Assembly: GCA_024760905.1 (NCBI GenBank)
Contig: CM045729.1
Span: 8,572,080-8,636,079 of the forward strand
DNA from: Plotosus lineatus
Lineage: Eukaryota; Chordata; Actinopteri; Siluriformes; Plotosidae
Direction: 5' to 3'
DNA length: 64,000 nt
The position numbers and the translations under genes are program-made. The notes below the pieces were generated by a model that did no database searches, was not told the origin of the DNA, and was given only the letters and a program-made list of their open reading frames with translations. Shown here piece after piece: positions 1-37,839 of this stretch (the stretch's first letter is position 1; each line of letters opens with the position of its first letter).

Positions 1-64
1 TGTGATTGGCTGGACACCTGTCACTCACTAAAAGTTCTATACCGTGTATGTAATTAATCTGCAG

Positions 65-275
65 CGCGTTCACTGCGCTGGATCAGTTTTCTTGTGCGCT
101 GAGAGTGTTCGAGCGGTGCGCCATTGCGCAGCTTAGAGGGAACGTTGGTGGAGACCCAACTAATCGAGAAGAACAGAAACAGTTATTGTTCCAAGTTGTA
201 GAGAAACACCGCCGTGACTTTCCAAACAGTAACAAATCCACCTTGACAGCTCTTGCTGCAGCTACTGACAATTAA
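65..275 (+). CDS. Possible last coding exon of an unidentified upstream gene
   Basis: After an acceptor-like CTGCAG at 59-64, a frame stays open to a TAA at 273-275 and encodes about 70 residues. The composition looks protein-like: it ends in a charged stretch containing EEQKQLLFQVVEKHRRDF, then an Ala/Thr-rich C terminus ending ATDN. I do not recognise the family. It would be a 3'-terminal exon whose earlier exons lie left of the window. It could also be a transposon fragment or chance; there is no second exon to confirm it. Confidence 0.3.
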
Positions 276-310
276 CGTGTGGACAAATAATATAACTTGT
301 GTAAATCTGA

Positions 311-1215
311 ATGTTTTACTGTTGGCTCGACATAGAACTCATGGTAACGTTCACCTTTTCGTCTCCTAACAGTCGCTTTTCCAGATGTCCTGAATATTCG
401 AAAGGGGGTTTCATCAAAGAAAACAACTTTGCACCAGTCTTCTTGCACTCACTATACTTCCTGCAGAATTTCTGTCTGTCCTGGATGTTTTTCTTGGAGA
501 GAAGTGGCTTCTTTACTGCCCTTCTTGATACCAGGCCTTTGTTCAAAAGTTTTCGGCTCACTGTGCCTGCAGATGCAGTCACACCTGCCTGCTGCTAATC
601 ATGAGCAAGTTCTGCACTGGTGGCAACATGATCCAGTAGCTGTCTCCTGAAGAGGAGATGGTCCTGCAGCATGCTGGACACTGTGACATCCTGAAATTTT
701 CTTTGCTGCAGATGAACCTGTCTCCTTGAAGTTTTTATGATTCAGTAAATGGTTCTTTCAGGTGCAATATTCTTAGCAGCAATTTCCTTGCATATGAGGT
801 CATTTTCATGCAATGCAATGATTGCTATGTAGGTTTCTTTGGAGATAACCATTGCTAAGACAAGAAGATAATGATTTCAAGCATGTCTCTGAATTTTGTA
901 GCTATGAGTCTGCTCCTAAAATTAAGCGAAAATGGTAGTGTGAGTTCAACTGACTTGTCCTCACTCACATTTCTTTCTGTGCTAATAATATGATACTGAA
1001 ATGGTATTAGCTAATCATTTTGCACTAGGACCAAATACAGTGAAAATGGGCTTTTTGTGATCAAGTCATTTATTATGCCCAAGAAGCTCTTTGGAGTTCA
1101 TTAAAATGCTTGTGATCCTCTGCATAATAGTTTCGAAAAAATGTTGACTCACCACCACAAAATTGAAGCAACAAAATTTGCGTAACTGCAAAACTTTTTG
1201 CCATGAGTGTGTATA
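311..1215 (-). mobile_element. Tc1-type DNA transposon, decayed N-terminal half
   Basis: Read on the minus strand, 316-582 encodes a Tc1-transposase-like segment (TVSRKLLNKGL, then KKPLLSKKNIQDRQKF) that follows the HTH region in Tc1 proteins. Weaker matches to the HTH part continue up to about 870 with stops and frameshifts. An end-like sequence containing GGCAAAAAGTTTTGCAG (minus strand) sits near 1190-1212 and may be a terminal inverted repeat. The catalytic C-terminal half and the other end are missing, so this is a dead fragment. Confidence 0.65.
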
Positions 1216-1534
1216 TAGTACATATGTAGGTATAAGCATAGCTTAGTGCAGTTCCTTATTTGTCTTTTGTGCACTTTCTTTTTAGAATTGCTTCTTAACA
1301 AAGAGCTGCTAAACTGATTTTCATTGTTAATGCAACAGTTGACGATAAATATCTGTTTATCTTTATTTTTACCCAGATTATCAGCTTTTTTTCTCTTTAA
1401 ATTTCACGATACCTTCATTTGATTGTCTCGAGTTCTATAACCTGGTATTAGACCGGTGCATATCCATATAAATCGAGAATGTTTTCTTATAGCAAAAGTG
1501 TGCATCTTTTACTGGGTACGTTGATGGAATGTCA

Positions 1535-1685
1535 GCACTGGATCTTTTACATGAACCTCTCACCATGGACAGGGAGAGACATGGCCGGCCTATGCTAACC
1601 CAATTAGCTGTTCTTGAGGGGGCTAGAGTGACAACTCTGTGATACTGGGGGCTTGAACTTCCGTTCATTGAATCAGTTAGCAAAG
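1535..1685 (-). mobile_element. Degenerate tRNA-type SINE fragment (core only)
   Basis: The stretch matches, in reverse orientation, the core shared by the SINEs at 14361, 23094 and 53787: the blocks around TTTTACATGAACCTCTCACC and GAGAGACATGGCCGGCCTAT line up. Many substitutions make it older than the other copies. No target-site duplication is visible. Confidence 0.55.
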
Positions 1686-1699
1686 CTCAGCCATGTGGG

Positions 1700-2560
1700 A
1701 GGAGCTCTAAGTAGAACCGTTGCGCCATTGCATCAGGAGGAACCATTTGAGGTGTGCTCGAGCATCTGGTTAGAATGCCTCCTGAACGCCTCCCTAGTGT
1801 GGTGTTCCAGACATGGTACGACCCAGTCTAGGTCGAGCCAGAACATACAGAAAAATAAAAGAAATATGACTGCCATTCTACTGTTAATTTGCTACTTTAT
1901 TTATTTATTTTTTTGTAGCCATTCCTTCAGAAGCCAGCCAGGCCAAAATAATAAACAAAACCAATTTACATTTAAATGACCACTCTGACTTCTCTATGCC
2001 ATCATAAATATAAAATAAAAAAAACAAAAAGCACATTGGCTTCCCTCACTGCCTAGCTAATTTAAAACCAGCAGAGGAGGTGGGGGAAATAAATGACCAG
2101 CTTCCTCCTAAACTTGGGGCTATTAGTACATGAATATTGATGCAAAAATATTAATACAATGTATACAAAGTCAACAATCAGATCGGGAGAGAACCAACAT
2201 GAACAGAGTCAGCACCAGGCACCAGGTCATACAAGAAAAGACAGCACTAGAAATGACAAAACCAGAAAGGCGTACTGAGACATGCCAAACACAAGAGACA
2301 ATTCATCCCCCTCTGACATGGACAGGATTCAGTATCGTGACCTGAACCCACAGATGAAACAAAACAGATACAAAACAGGGACGTAACGCATATCCAATCG
2401 AGAACAGACCCCAGGGTAGACCCAGAACATACTGGAGGGACTATGTCTCTTGGCTGATCTGGGAATGCCTTGCCACTGCTTAGACTGCTGCCCCTGTGAC
2501 CCAAACCCTGATTTAAGTGGAAGAAGAAGAAGAAGAAGATAATTATGATGATGATGATTA
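1700..2560 (+). mobile_element. Rex3-like LINE 3' end, split by unassigned AT-rich DNA
   Basis: At 1760-1815 the frame reads HLVRMPPERLP, and at about 2400-2460 it continues with RPQGRPRTYWRDY. Both are signatures of the C-terminal domain of Rex3-type (RTE clade) reverse transcriptase proteins. The element ends in (GAA)n and (GATG)n-like repeats at 2520-2560. Between the blocks, about 1830-2395, is AT-rich DNA I cannot assign. The copy is 5'-truncated and non-functional. Confidence 0.55.
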
Positions 2561-3421
2561 TATTTACCCTGAATTTTTTTTGTGTATGAGGTCGAGTACC
2601 ACATTACTGTAAATAAGCAATCAGGAACTATTTTAATATTATGAAATTTACTATCTATTCACTTTTTAGGACCCTGTGGATGCGCAGGGATCTGATGGTA
2701 CAATTTATATTTATAAAATGAAAAATATTTGTTTACACACAATATCAGCAAGAGTACTTGAGTACTGACTCTTCTTCTGAGAGAACATGAGTGTGAAAGA
2801 GAGAGGAGAGGATGTAAGAAATCATGACTTCCATGTATGGAACTTGATGTTTAATGAGCCAGTGGTGAAGGAGTGAGTGGTTTTGTATGTGTGTGTGCAG
2901 GGAGGGGGGGGGGGTGACGAAAGGAACAGTTTGTTCTGACTTTGTTTAAAAATCTGTTTTGTTTTTGTGGAGAAATCCACTACTGTCTCAGTGTCTCTAT
3001 TCAAGTTACAAACTCCATTGAGACAGTGAAGATCAACAGGAAGTTGAAAACTGGAAGAATTCTGAGGGTAAAATGTGGGAACAAGTTCACACTTCTGATG
3101 ACCAGACACGAGGATCAGGAGCCACAGGAAGAGGAGCAAGGTGGGGAAACCCTTTTACTACAAACCAAAAATATTTATGAATCAAGCATAATATATCCAT
3201 CAGAATAAATAAATAAAAATTAAAAAGTGTTGAAAGAGAGAGAGAAACATGACAGAGAGATGTGTGACAGTATGTGAGAGAGATGACGTGACAGAGAAAG
3301 AGAAAAAGAGAGATGAAGAAAAAGAGAAGGATGAGAGAGAGAGAGAGAGAGTGACAGTCAGGTACAAAATAATAACAGTCAATCATCACGAACCTGATCA
3401 GTCAGTGTTTTTGGTACAAAT
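2561..3421. other. Unassigned region with GA-rich repeats
   Basis: No clear gene or transposon is visible. It holds a G-rich run near 2901-2914 and purine-rich (GAGA/GACA)n repeats at 3231-3355. A short open segment at about 3007-3139 (+) between acceptor-like and donor-like sites is discussed in the findings. Confidence 0.5.
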
Positions 3422-3435
3422 GATATTTCTACATG

Positions 3436-4533
3436 GATGTTAATAGAGATGTACAGAGAAGGTCAGACGGAGCTGCATTGTGCCTTTGTGGATCTGGAGA
3501 AAGCATATGACAGGGTGCCGAGAGAGGAACTGTGGTATTGTATGAAGAAGTCTGGAGTGGCAGAGAAGTATGTTAGAGTGGTGCAGGACATGTATAAGAG
3601 ATGTAAGACAGTGGTGATGTGTGCTGTTGGTGTGACAGAAGAGTTCAAGGTGGAGGTGGGACTGCATCAAAGGTCAGCTCTGAGCCCCTTCTTGTTTGCT
3701 ATGGTGATGGACAGGCTGACAGACGAGGTTAGACAAGACTCTCCATAGACTATGATGTTTGCAGATGACATCTGTAGTGAGAGCAGAGAACAAGTGCAGG
3801 AAAATCTAGAGAGGTGGAGGTATGCCCTGGAAAGGAGGGGAATGAAGGTTAGCCTCAGTAAAACAGAATACATGTGTGTGAATGACAAGGATCAAAGAGG
3901 AACGGTGAGGCTACAGGGAGCAGAAATAAGGACGGTGGAGGATTTTAAGTACTTAGGCTCAACAATCCAGAGAAGTGGAGTGTGTGGAAAAGAGGTGAAG
4001 AAGCGTGTGCAATCAGGTTGGAATGGTTGGAGAAAAGTGTCCGGAGTGATGTGTGATAGGAGGGTATCGGCAACAATGAAAGGAAAAGTGTACAAGACCG
4101 TGGTGAGGCCAGTGATGTTGTATGGTTTAGAAAAAGTGGCTCTGGGGAAAAGACAGGAGTCAGAGCTGGAGGTAGCAGAGATGAAAATGTTGAGGTTCTC
4201 TTTGGGAGTAACGAGGATGGATAGGATCAGGAGCATATCAGAGGGACAGCACATGTAAGACGTTTTGGAGACAAAGTCAGAGAAGCTAGATTGAGATGGT
4301 TTGGACATGTACAGAGGAGGGATAGTGAGTATATTGGCAGTAGGATGCTGAGGTTGGAACTACCAGGCAGAAGGCCTAGAGGAAGAACAAAGAGACAATT
4401 CATGGATGTGGTGAAGCAGGACATGAAGGTAGCTGGTATAAGAAAAGAAGATGCAAAGGATAGGGTGAGATGGAGGCAGATGATTCGCTGTGGCGACCCC
4501 TGAAGGGAAAAGCCGAAAGGAAAAGAAGAAGAA
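3436..4533 (+). mobile_element. RTE-type LINE copy A, 5'-truncated, with target-site duplication
   Basis: This is the 3' 1.1 kb of the RTE-like LINE family that fills the window. It encodes the RT palm segment ([15 protein letters not shown], then GLHQ.SALSPFLF and the FADD box) and the C-terminal domain with RWFGHVQRRDSEYIGSRML. Stops and a small deletion break the frame near 3748. It ends in the family signature GGCGACCCCTGAAGGG followed by a GAA-rich tail. A perfect 14-bp duplication GATATTTCTACATG lies at 3422-3435 and 4534-4547, so the insertion boundaries are certain. Confidence 0.93.
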
Positions 4534-4647
4534 GATATTTCTACATGATAAATAATTTACTAATGGGTATAGTAGAGTAATAGAATCCAACAGAATCAAC
4601 AGTCACAACCTGCATGCTGCTGATTCTGTGTAATTGAATCACTAATT

Positions 4648-5415
4648 GAAAGGGGCATGTTCAAAATAATACCAGTGTGGAGCTCAATTAGTGACATCAT
4701 TCATTCTTTAAAAAAACAGCAACCAATCAGCTCCAGAAAGATCAGAGAAGGTCTAAAGTTACCTGTGAGTCCTGTTACAATTAGAAGACACCAGTATGAA
4801 GCCAAGCTATCGACAGGAAGCCCCACAACGTCTCACTGCTGAAAAAAAGACGTGAAGAGATTCTAATTTACCAAAGAGCGCATTGACTGGAATACAGAAA
4901 AATGGCACAACTTGTGGATTGATGAAAGTAAGATTGTTCTTTTAGGTCTAGTGGCCCCTAGACAGCCCCCAAACACTGAATTCATGCCACTGTGCACTGT
5001 GAAGACACCAGCATCATGACATGGGGATGCTTCTCATACTAGGGTGTCAGGTTTATTTATCACATCCCAGGGATCATGGATCAGTTTGAATCAATCAGAA
5101 CACTTGAAGAGCTTGTGATGCCTCATGCTGAAGAGAAAATGCCCTCGAAATGGGTTCCAACAAGACAACGACCCCAAACACACCAGTAAATGACAACATC
5201 TCGGTTCTGGACAAACGGGATTGAGGTTATGTAGCGGTGGCCCGATCCCGGAGCTTAATCCAATAGAAAACTTGTAGTTTGACATCAGAAATGCAGATTC
5301 TGAGGCAAAACCAAGAAATCCAGAAGAATGTGGAATGTATTTCAATCATCCTGGTCTGCAAGATCTGCTCACAGGTAACAAAAGTTGGTCTACTCCACAA
5401 CCCAGATGTGCAGCA
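4648..5415 (+). mobile_element. Tc1-type DNA transposon, internally deleted and mutated
   Basis: Pieces of a Tc1-like transposase appear in order on the + strand: part of the paired-like DNA-binding domain (LKLPVSPVTIRRHQYEA at 4752-4803), a catalytic-domain block around 4890-5010, PGIMDQFESIRTLEE at about 5070-5115, a remnant of the DNDPKHTS motif near 5165-5190, and a degraded NPIENL motif near 5255-5275. Stops and frameshifts separate them. The 5' end near 4650 resembles a Tc1 inverted repeat. Non-functional. Confidence 0.75.
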
Positions 5416-5422
5416 TAACTCA

Positions 5423-5694
5423 AAAATAGTGATTATCTTCTTTTTCTTTCGGCTGTTCCCTTCCTAGGTCGCCACAGCGAATGATCTGCCTCCATCTCAC
5501 CCTGTCCTCTGCATCTTCTACTCTTACTCCAATGACCTTCATGTACTCCTTCACCTCATCCATAAATCTTCTCTTTGGTCTTTCTCCAGACCTTCTTCCT
5601 GGTAGTTCCAACCTCAGCATCCTACTACCAATATACTCACTATCCCTCCTCTGTACATGTCCAAACCATCTCAATCTAGCCTCTCTGACTTTGT
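5423..5694 (-). mobile_element. RTE-type LINE copy B, 3' end fragment
   Basis: Minus-strand copy of the last ~270 bp of the RTE-like family. It encodes RLRWFGHVQRRDSEYIGSRM and ends at the GAA-rich tail (TTCTTTTTCTTTC on the + strand at 5438-5450). It abuts the Gypsy internal sequence at about 5694, so it may have removed that element's 5' part or been joined to it by deletion. Confidence 0.88.
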
Positions 5695-7454
5695 GAAATT
5701 GAACTGAGAAAATTGGACTTGGAAATTCAGGCTCAAAAAGAAAAAGAAGAAATTGAGTTAAGGAAATTTGAACTTGAAAAAGAAATTGAATTAAAGATTG
5801 AACATTCTTCCACTCCATCAGCACATTACTCTAATCTTACAGGGCACGCCAGACTTGTCCCACCTTTCAATGAAAAAGAAGTAGATAAATACTTTCGACA
5901 TTTTGAAAAGGTGGCTGAAACCATCAACTGGTCAAAGGAGTCATGGACTATGCTATTGCAAACCGTTTTAAAGGGTAAAGCCATTTCTGTAGAGCCAAGT
6001 TCTGATTATGATTTTGTTAAAAGGATTCTTCTGAAAGTTTGAGTTAGAACTCGAAGCTTATCGTCAGAAATTCAGAAATGCTCATAAAAGGGAAAAATGA
6101 AACCTTTGTGGAGTTTGCTAGGGAAAAGGAATCTTTGTTTGATAGATGGTGTGGTTCTAAGGAGGTTTCAGATTTTGATAGTTTGAGGCAGTTAGTTTGA
6201 TGGAGGATTTCAAGCAGTGTGTTAGTTCTGAGCTCAAGACTTATTTGAATGAACAATGGATTAATGATTTACATAATGCGGCGGTGTTTGCTGATAATTA
6301 TTTTTTGACTCACAAGAGTTCTCTTCGGTCTCCGGTTTTCTCCAAGTTTTCTCGCCATAAGGGCTTTTGCTCGGATGAGACTTCAAGTCATGCAGGTTCT
6401 CAAAATGGTACAGGTTCAAATACTTCTGACAAGCAGTCACATTCTCAGTCTTAACCTAAGACTTCCAGTGACTCTGATCCTGTTTGTGCTTATTGTAAGA
6501 AGCCAGGTCATGTAATTGCCGCATTTTACAAACTCAAGTTCAAAAATCAGTCCACATGTTCCCCAAATGCTTGTGTGTCTATCACGCCTAAGCCTTTCTT
6601 TCTAGGGGACTCTGAGGAGAGTGTTGTTTGTGAGAATAAAATTTAAGGTTGTGTGATTCCGAAGGAGTATTTACCTTTCATTTCTTATGGCTCTGTTTCA
6701 CTTATGGGAGATAATTCTACCCCACGGCCCGTTACGATATTGAGGGATCCTGGAGCTCTTCAATCTCTGATTTTGAATAATGTTGTACCTTTTTCGGTCG
6801 AGTCTTTAGCTAATTTGGATGTCTTATTCCAGGGTATAAGTGGCAGTTCTCTTTGTTCCTCTCCATTTTGTCAATTTGGCTTCAGACCTGATTTCTGGTG
6901 AGGTTAAAGTGGGTGTTCTCGATGCTCTCCCAATTCCAGGTGTTGATTTGTTGACTGGTAATTATCTTATGGGGGGTAAATTTGGAGCTGATTCTATTGT
7001 CAGATGTTGTCAGTCATGATATAGATGTAGGTGTTGCTGTGACTATGAAACAACACCCTTACAGAATGAATCCTGCGAAGAGTGTATTTCTGCGGAAAGA
7101 AGTGAAGTACATGCTGGACAATGACATCATTGAACCCAGTGACAGTCTGTGTGACCTTGTGTTCTTGTGCCAAAGAGTTCTGGAGGTGGTTGGCGCTGCT
7201 GTGCTGTAACATGAAGACTGTCAATGCTCTCTCACAAATTGACTCTTATCCGATACCGAGGGTGGAGTTTAACTTTGCAAGGGTTCAATCTTGTTATTAA
7301 GCAGATTAAGGGTAAAGACAATGTTTTTGCTGGTGCACTCTCTTTTTTGAAATGTTTTGTGGATTTTGATGCTGTATGTTTTGTGAATTTAAACATTTAA
7401 CATTATTCTCAGCAGAAAGTTTCTACAAAACTTTCTTTTCTTTAAGTGGGAGAG
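5695..7454 (+). mobile_element. Ty3/Gypsy LTR retrotransposon internal region, defective
   Basis: The gag segment runs about 5700-6460: a Lys/Glu-rich coiled region, then a capsid-like domain including FNEKEVDKYFRHFE. It is followed by a CCHC zinc knuckle (CAYCKKPGH near 6486-6512), a protease-like segment at 6740-6785 where the expected Asp-Thr-Gly reads Asp-Pro-Gly, and the beginning of an RT linker (KEVKYMLDNDIIEPS at about 7100-7142). Most of the RT, RNase H and integrase are deleted. A purine-rich AAGTGGGAGAG at 7444-7454, directly before the LTR, is the likely polypurine tract. The 5' LTR and primer-binding site are absent. Frames are broken, so it is dead. Confidence 0.8.
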
Positions 7455-8173
7455 TGTTATGGGTGTGTAATTAATAAATGTATACATGTAAATATAAATA
7501 TAATTTATGTCTAAATGTTGTGAGTATTTAATTATATTCAGTTAGTGTGCTGTAAATGGTAACACATGGTATTACTCAGCTGTTTTTGGGTCACAGTTGT
7601 TTTGCCTGCAAAGTCTAATTGGATCTGGAACTTTCCAGCATAATAGGGAAACTGAGATTGGCCTAGTTGGGCATGCACCCTTTGACTGGTCATGTGATTA
7701 GAACATTCGAGAAAAGGAACATTCCCGAACTTTAGAAAATATATATAAGGACCAGTTGTTGACTGGCTTGGCATGAATCATTCAAGGGCATCATCTAACG
7801 TGTATCATCCAAGTTTTATAATTTCAGATTTCATCACCCAAGTCATCCGCATTCATCCACAGCCAATGCGAGGATTATCATCATTCATTTATTTTGATAC
7901 GCGGCATTCCAAACTTTTGATCACCAGTGATCATGCCGTCTCTAAATTTTCCATACTGCAGCTGCTTGGTGACTATCCTTATTTTGTAGCTCTTGTTCTA
8001 TTTGTATTTTGTTTAGCTCTAAAGTGTAAGCTATTATTTTTGCCTTATTTTGTTATTATTAATTGTATTAATTCATATTATTAATACATAATTGTATTTA
8101 TTGTATGTCATTGTTTGTCTGGTTTTGCTGGTTTCACGGGCACTTTTCCTCTTCTAAATTTCCATACGTAACA
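7455..8173 (+). repeat. 3' LTR of the Gypsy element
   Basis: A 719-bp block starts TGTTA and ends TAACA, the short inverted ends expected of an LTR, and directly follows the polypurine tract. It is AT-rich and carries a TATA-like TATATAAGG at 7742-7750. No second LTR is present in the window. Confidence 0.75.
7742..7750 (+). promoter_or_regulatory. TATA-like box within the LTR
   Basis: TATATAAGG lies 288 bp into the LTR, a plausible core promoter for the retrotransposon. Activity is inferred only from sequence and position. Confidence 0.45.
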
Positions 8174-8500
8174 AAAGTAAGATAGAAAGACACAATACTT
8201 GGAATAGAGAAAATAAGAAATAGAGAGATGAGAAAGATGAAGAAATGGAGTGAAAGATAATTGAGAGCAAGTGTGGGGAAAATTTATAATTTGTATATAG
8301 CATTTATTCTTCATTTGAATTTACCCCAACTTATACATCCTCAGTCTAAGCTGTGTCTCTGTATTTTTCCAATTCACATTCTGTTCTGCACACATGGGCG
8401 TAACTCATTCACCCCAAGGACCCAGATTTTCCCCTTTACTCATGCATTTCACTATTGTAGCTCTGTTCTTCACACATTCCCTTGGCAAGAAGCTATAAAA

Positions 8501-8518
8501 CACACACACACGCACACA

Positions 8519-8557
<39 letters not shown>
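8501..8557. repeat. (CA)n microsatellite
   Basis: An almost uninterrupted CA repeat with a few CG steps, about 57 bp, 0.74 kb upstream of the GGT1 start codon. The flanks at 8174-8500 and 8558-8720 contain nothing recognisable. Confidence 0.95.
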
Positions 8558-8559
<2 letters not shown>

Positions 8560-8719
8560 TCCTTACCTAAACACTGTTACCTGAATGTCATTCTTTAAAA
8601 GGCTTTAATAAACGTCTTTGAGTAGCATTGCTTGACTCTCCATTTATTGAAGCCTCTCCAGAGCTCGGTGAGTGAAAACAGGGATCCAGGGCACAGCAAA
8701 GAGCAAGGGAAAAATCCTA

Positions 8720-9180
8720 ACAACAAGAGAAATGAGGAAAGAAATGAGAGAACTGAGAGAGATGAGAAAAATGATGGCGCAAGATTAGTGAGAGAAATGA
8801 TAGAAAGATATGAGAGCAAGCTGAAAAACAGAGATGAGAGATGAACAGGGAGATCAGGGAGATTAGAGAGATGAGACAGAGATATGAGAGATGAGAGAGG
8901 TGAGAGATGAGAGATGAGAATTGAGAGAGAGAAATGAAGAGAGACCAAAATAAATGAGACAAATGAGAGATGAAGAAAGAGAAATGAGAGAGAGAGGTGA
9001 GACATGACGAGAGAGAGAAATGAAAGAGATGAAGAGATTGTATAGATGATAGATGAAAAGAGAGAGAAAAGAAATCGAGAAAGAGATGAGAGATAGAGAG
9101 AGAAATGAAGGGAGAGAGAAATGTAGAGAGAGAGAGAGATGAGAGAGTTGACAGAGAGAGATTATAGATGGATGGATGAA
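8720..9180. repeat. Purine-rich GAGA/GATGA tract upstream of GGT1
   Basis: About 460 bp of nearly pure purine on the + strand (repeats of GAGA, GATGAGA, GAAATGA), ending in (GATG)n at 9169-9195. It lies about 100 bp before the first identified GGT1 coding exon, so it is in the putative first intron or 5' flank. Confidence 0.9.
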
Positions 9181-9295
9181 TGGATGGATGGATGGTGTAT
9201 ATTTAAAGATTTTAAATGTTTTTACATGTTATGATTTCCTTGAGATGATGACTGTAATAATGTTGTTGATTTTTGCGTTGTGTTTGAACAGGATC

Positions 9296-36517
<27,222 letters not shown>

Positions 36518-36837
36518 AACACACTTGAACCAATAATCAAATATTCAAATCAAAATCTGGGATGGCATAATGGTGTAGTGGTTGCATGGTGGAGTACTCA
36601 GAGGAAGCCCACGCCAAAACAGGGAGAACATGCAAACTTCACCCAGAAATGCCCTCACCACTGAGCTGGGGATGGGGTGGGGGAGTCACGAAGATCTTGT
36701 AAAGGTTGTTTCTTTATGTTTGGTGGCAGGAACCTGATAGTGTGTATGGAAATGGATGTTTTATAATCCAGTGGCAAAGTGGTGGCAGTTGGTGTTGAGT
36801 TTGCGTGTCCTATTTGTGTGTTCAGGTGAAGAAATTT

Positions 36838-36874
<37 letters not shown>
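36838..36874. repeat. (CT)n microsatellite in GGT1 3' UTR
   Basis: About 18 CT units, just before the likely polyadenylation signal. Confidence 0.95.
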
Positions 36875-36879
<5 letters not shown>

Positions 36880-36884
36880 CTGTG

Positions 36885-36890
36885 AATAAA
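36885..36890 (+). promoter_or_regulatory. Likely GGT1 polyadenylation signal
   Basis: AATAAA lies 368 bp after the GGT1 stop codon, the first canonical hexamer in the 3' flank. Confidence 0.5.
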
Positions 36891-36942
36891 GGAACATTTT
36901 ACTCTGACTTGTTTATTTGTACAAAGCTGCAATGAGTTATAG

Positions 36943-37206
36943 TGCAGTTATAGTTAGCAGTGCAGCTAACTGAGTTATCAAAGGCGAGCCATGTCTCTCA
37001 CTGTCTATGGTGAGAGGCACGTAAAAGAACCATTTCTGACTTACGTAAAGAGTATGCTGCAAAGTCATCAGCGTGTTTCTGTCCCTTGCTAAAAAGGGTT
37101 GTGACAGGAAGGTTGTGCCAAATCAAACGTGCGAATCAGATGATTCGCTGTGGCGACTCCCGAGTGAAAGGGAAAAAGCTGAAAGGAAGACAGACAGACA
37201 GACAGA
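36943..37206 (+). mobile_element. SINE core with RTE-derived tail, perfect 16-bp TSD
   Basis: Common core, then the RTE-type tail (GGTTGTGACAGGAAGG, a small deletion, GCGAATCAGATGATTCGCTG), ending in (GACA)n. CTGCAATGAGTTATAG is duplicated at 36927-36942 and 37207-37222. It sits about 50 bp past the GGT1 polyadenylation signal. Confidence 0.92.
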
Positions 37207-37839
37207 CTGCAATGAGTTATAGCCACACTGTGTTGCCCCACAGTCTGAGCAGTCTGCTGTCTGGGGAAATAGATTCCCACGACCCAGAATCCAGGTCCAT
37301 TCAGCCCCTATTGCATTTCATTCGAAGTATAATCTAGGATTTTGGTTGTTGATCTATTCACGGAGTACGTGTCTTCACCCAGGGTTGGTTGACATTGGCC
37401 CCAGCCTCCCTGGAATCCAAATAGGTTTAAGCAGTTTCACAAATGAGTGAATAAGTCAATGGATGATCAGGTGATTTTTTTTTTTTTTTAGTAGCTGCGA
37501 TGTCATTGTGTAAAGATGAGACTGATAGATGTTTATTCACTTTTTCACTAAACTCTTCCTTTTTGTGGTGCGAAAAAAGGATCCACACAATAAAATTTGG
37601 TACATCTCTTAAAATAAAACAAAACAGCAGCATTGTTGAAGCTGATGGGTTACGGTTTTGAGGGACCAGCTGCAGGTAGAGGAGGTGATGCCTCCTTTAC
37701 ACTGAAATTTGGTCCTTTTTTAATTATTTTTTTTCTTGGATGGGGAACATGAATAGAATGAAAGGGTGATTTCGGGTACAACAAGAACTTCAGGGTGCAC
37801 CACAAAAGTTTTATTTTTTAATTTTTTATTTCAGATATG

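Noticed and set aside
2822..3139. Minus-strand ORF with a hydrophobic N terminus
   Set aside because: It overlaps low-complexity G-rich and T-rich sequence, contains a run of prolines made by the G run, and has no family resemblance.
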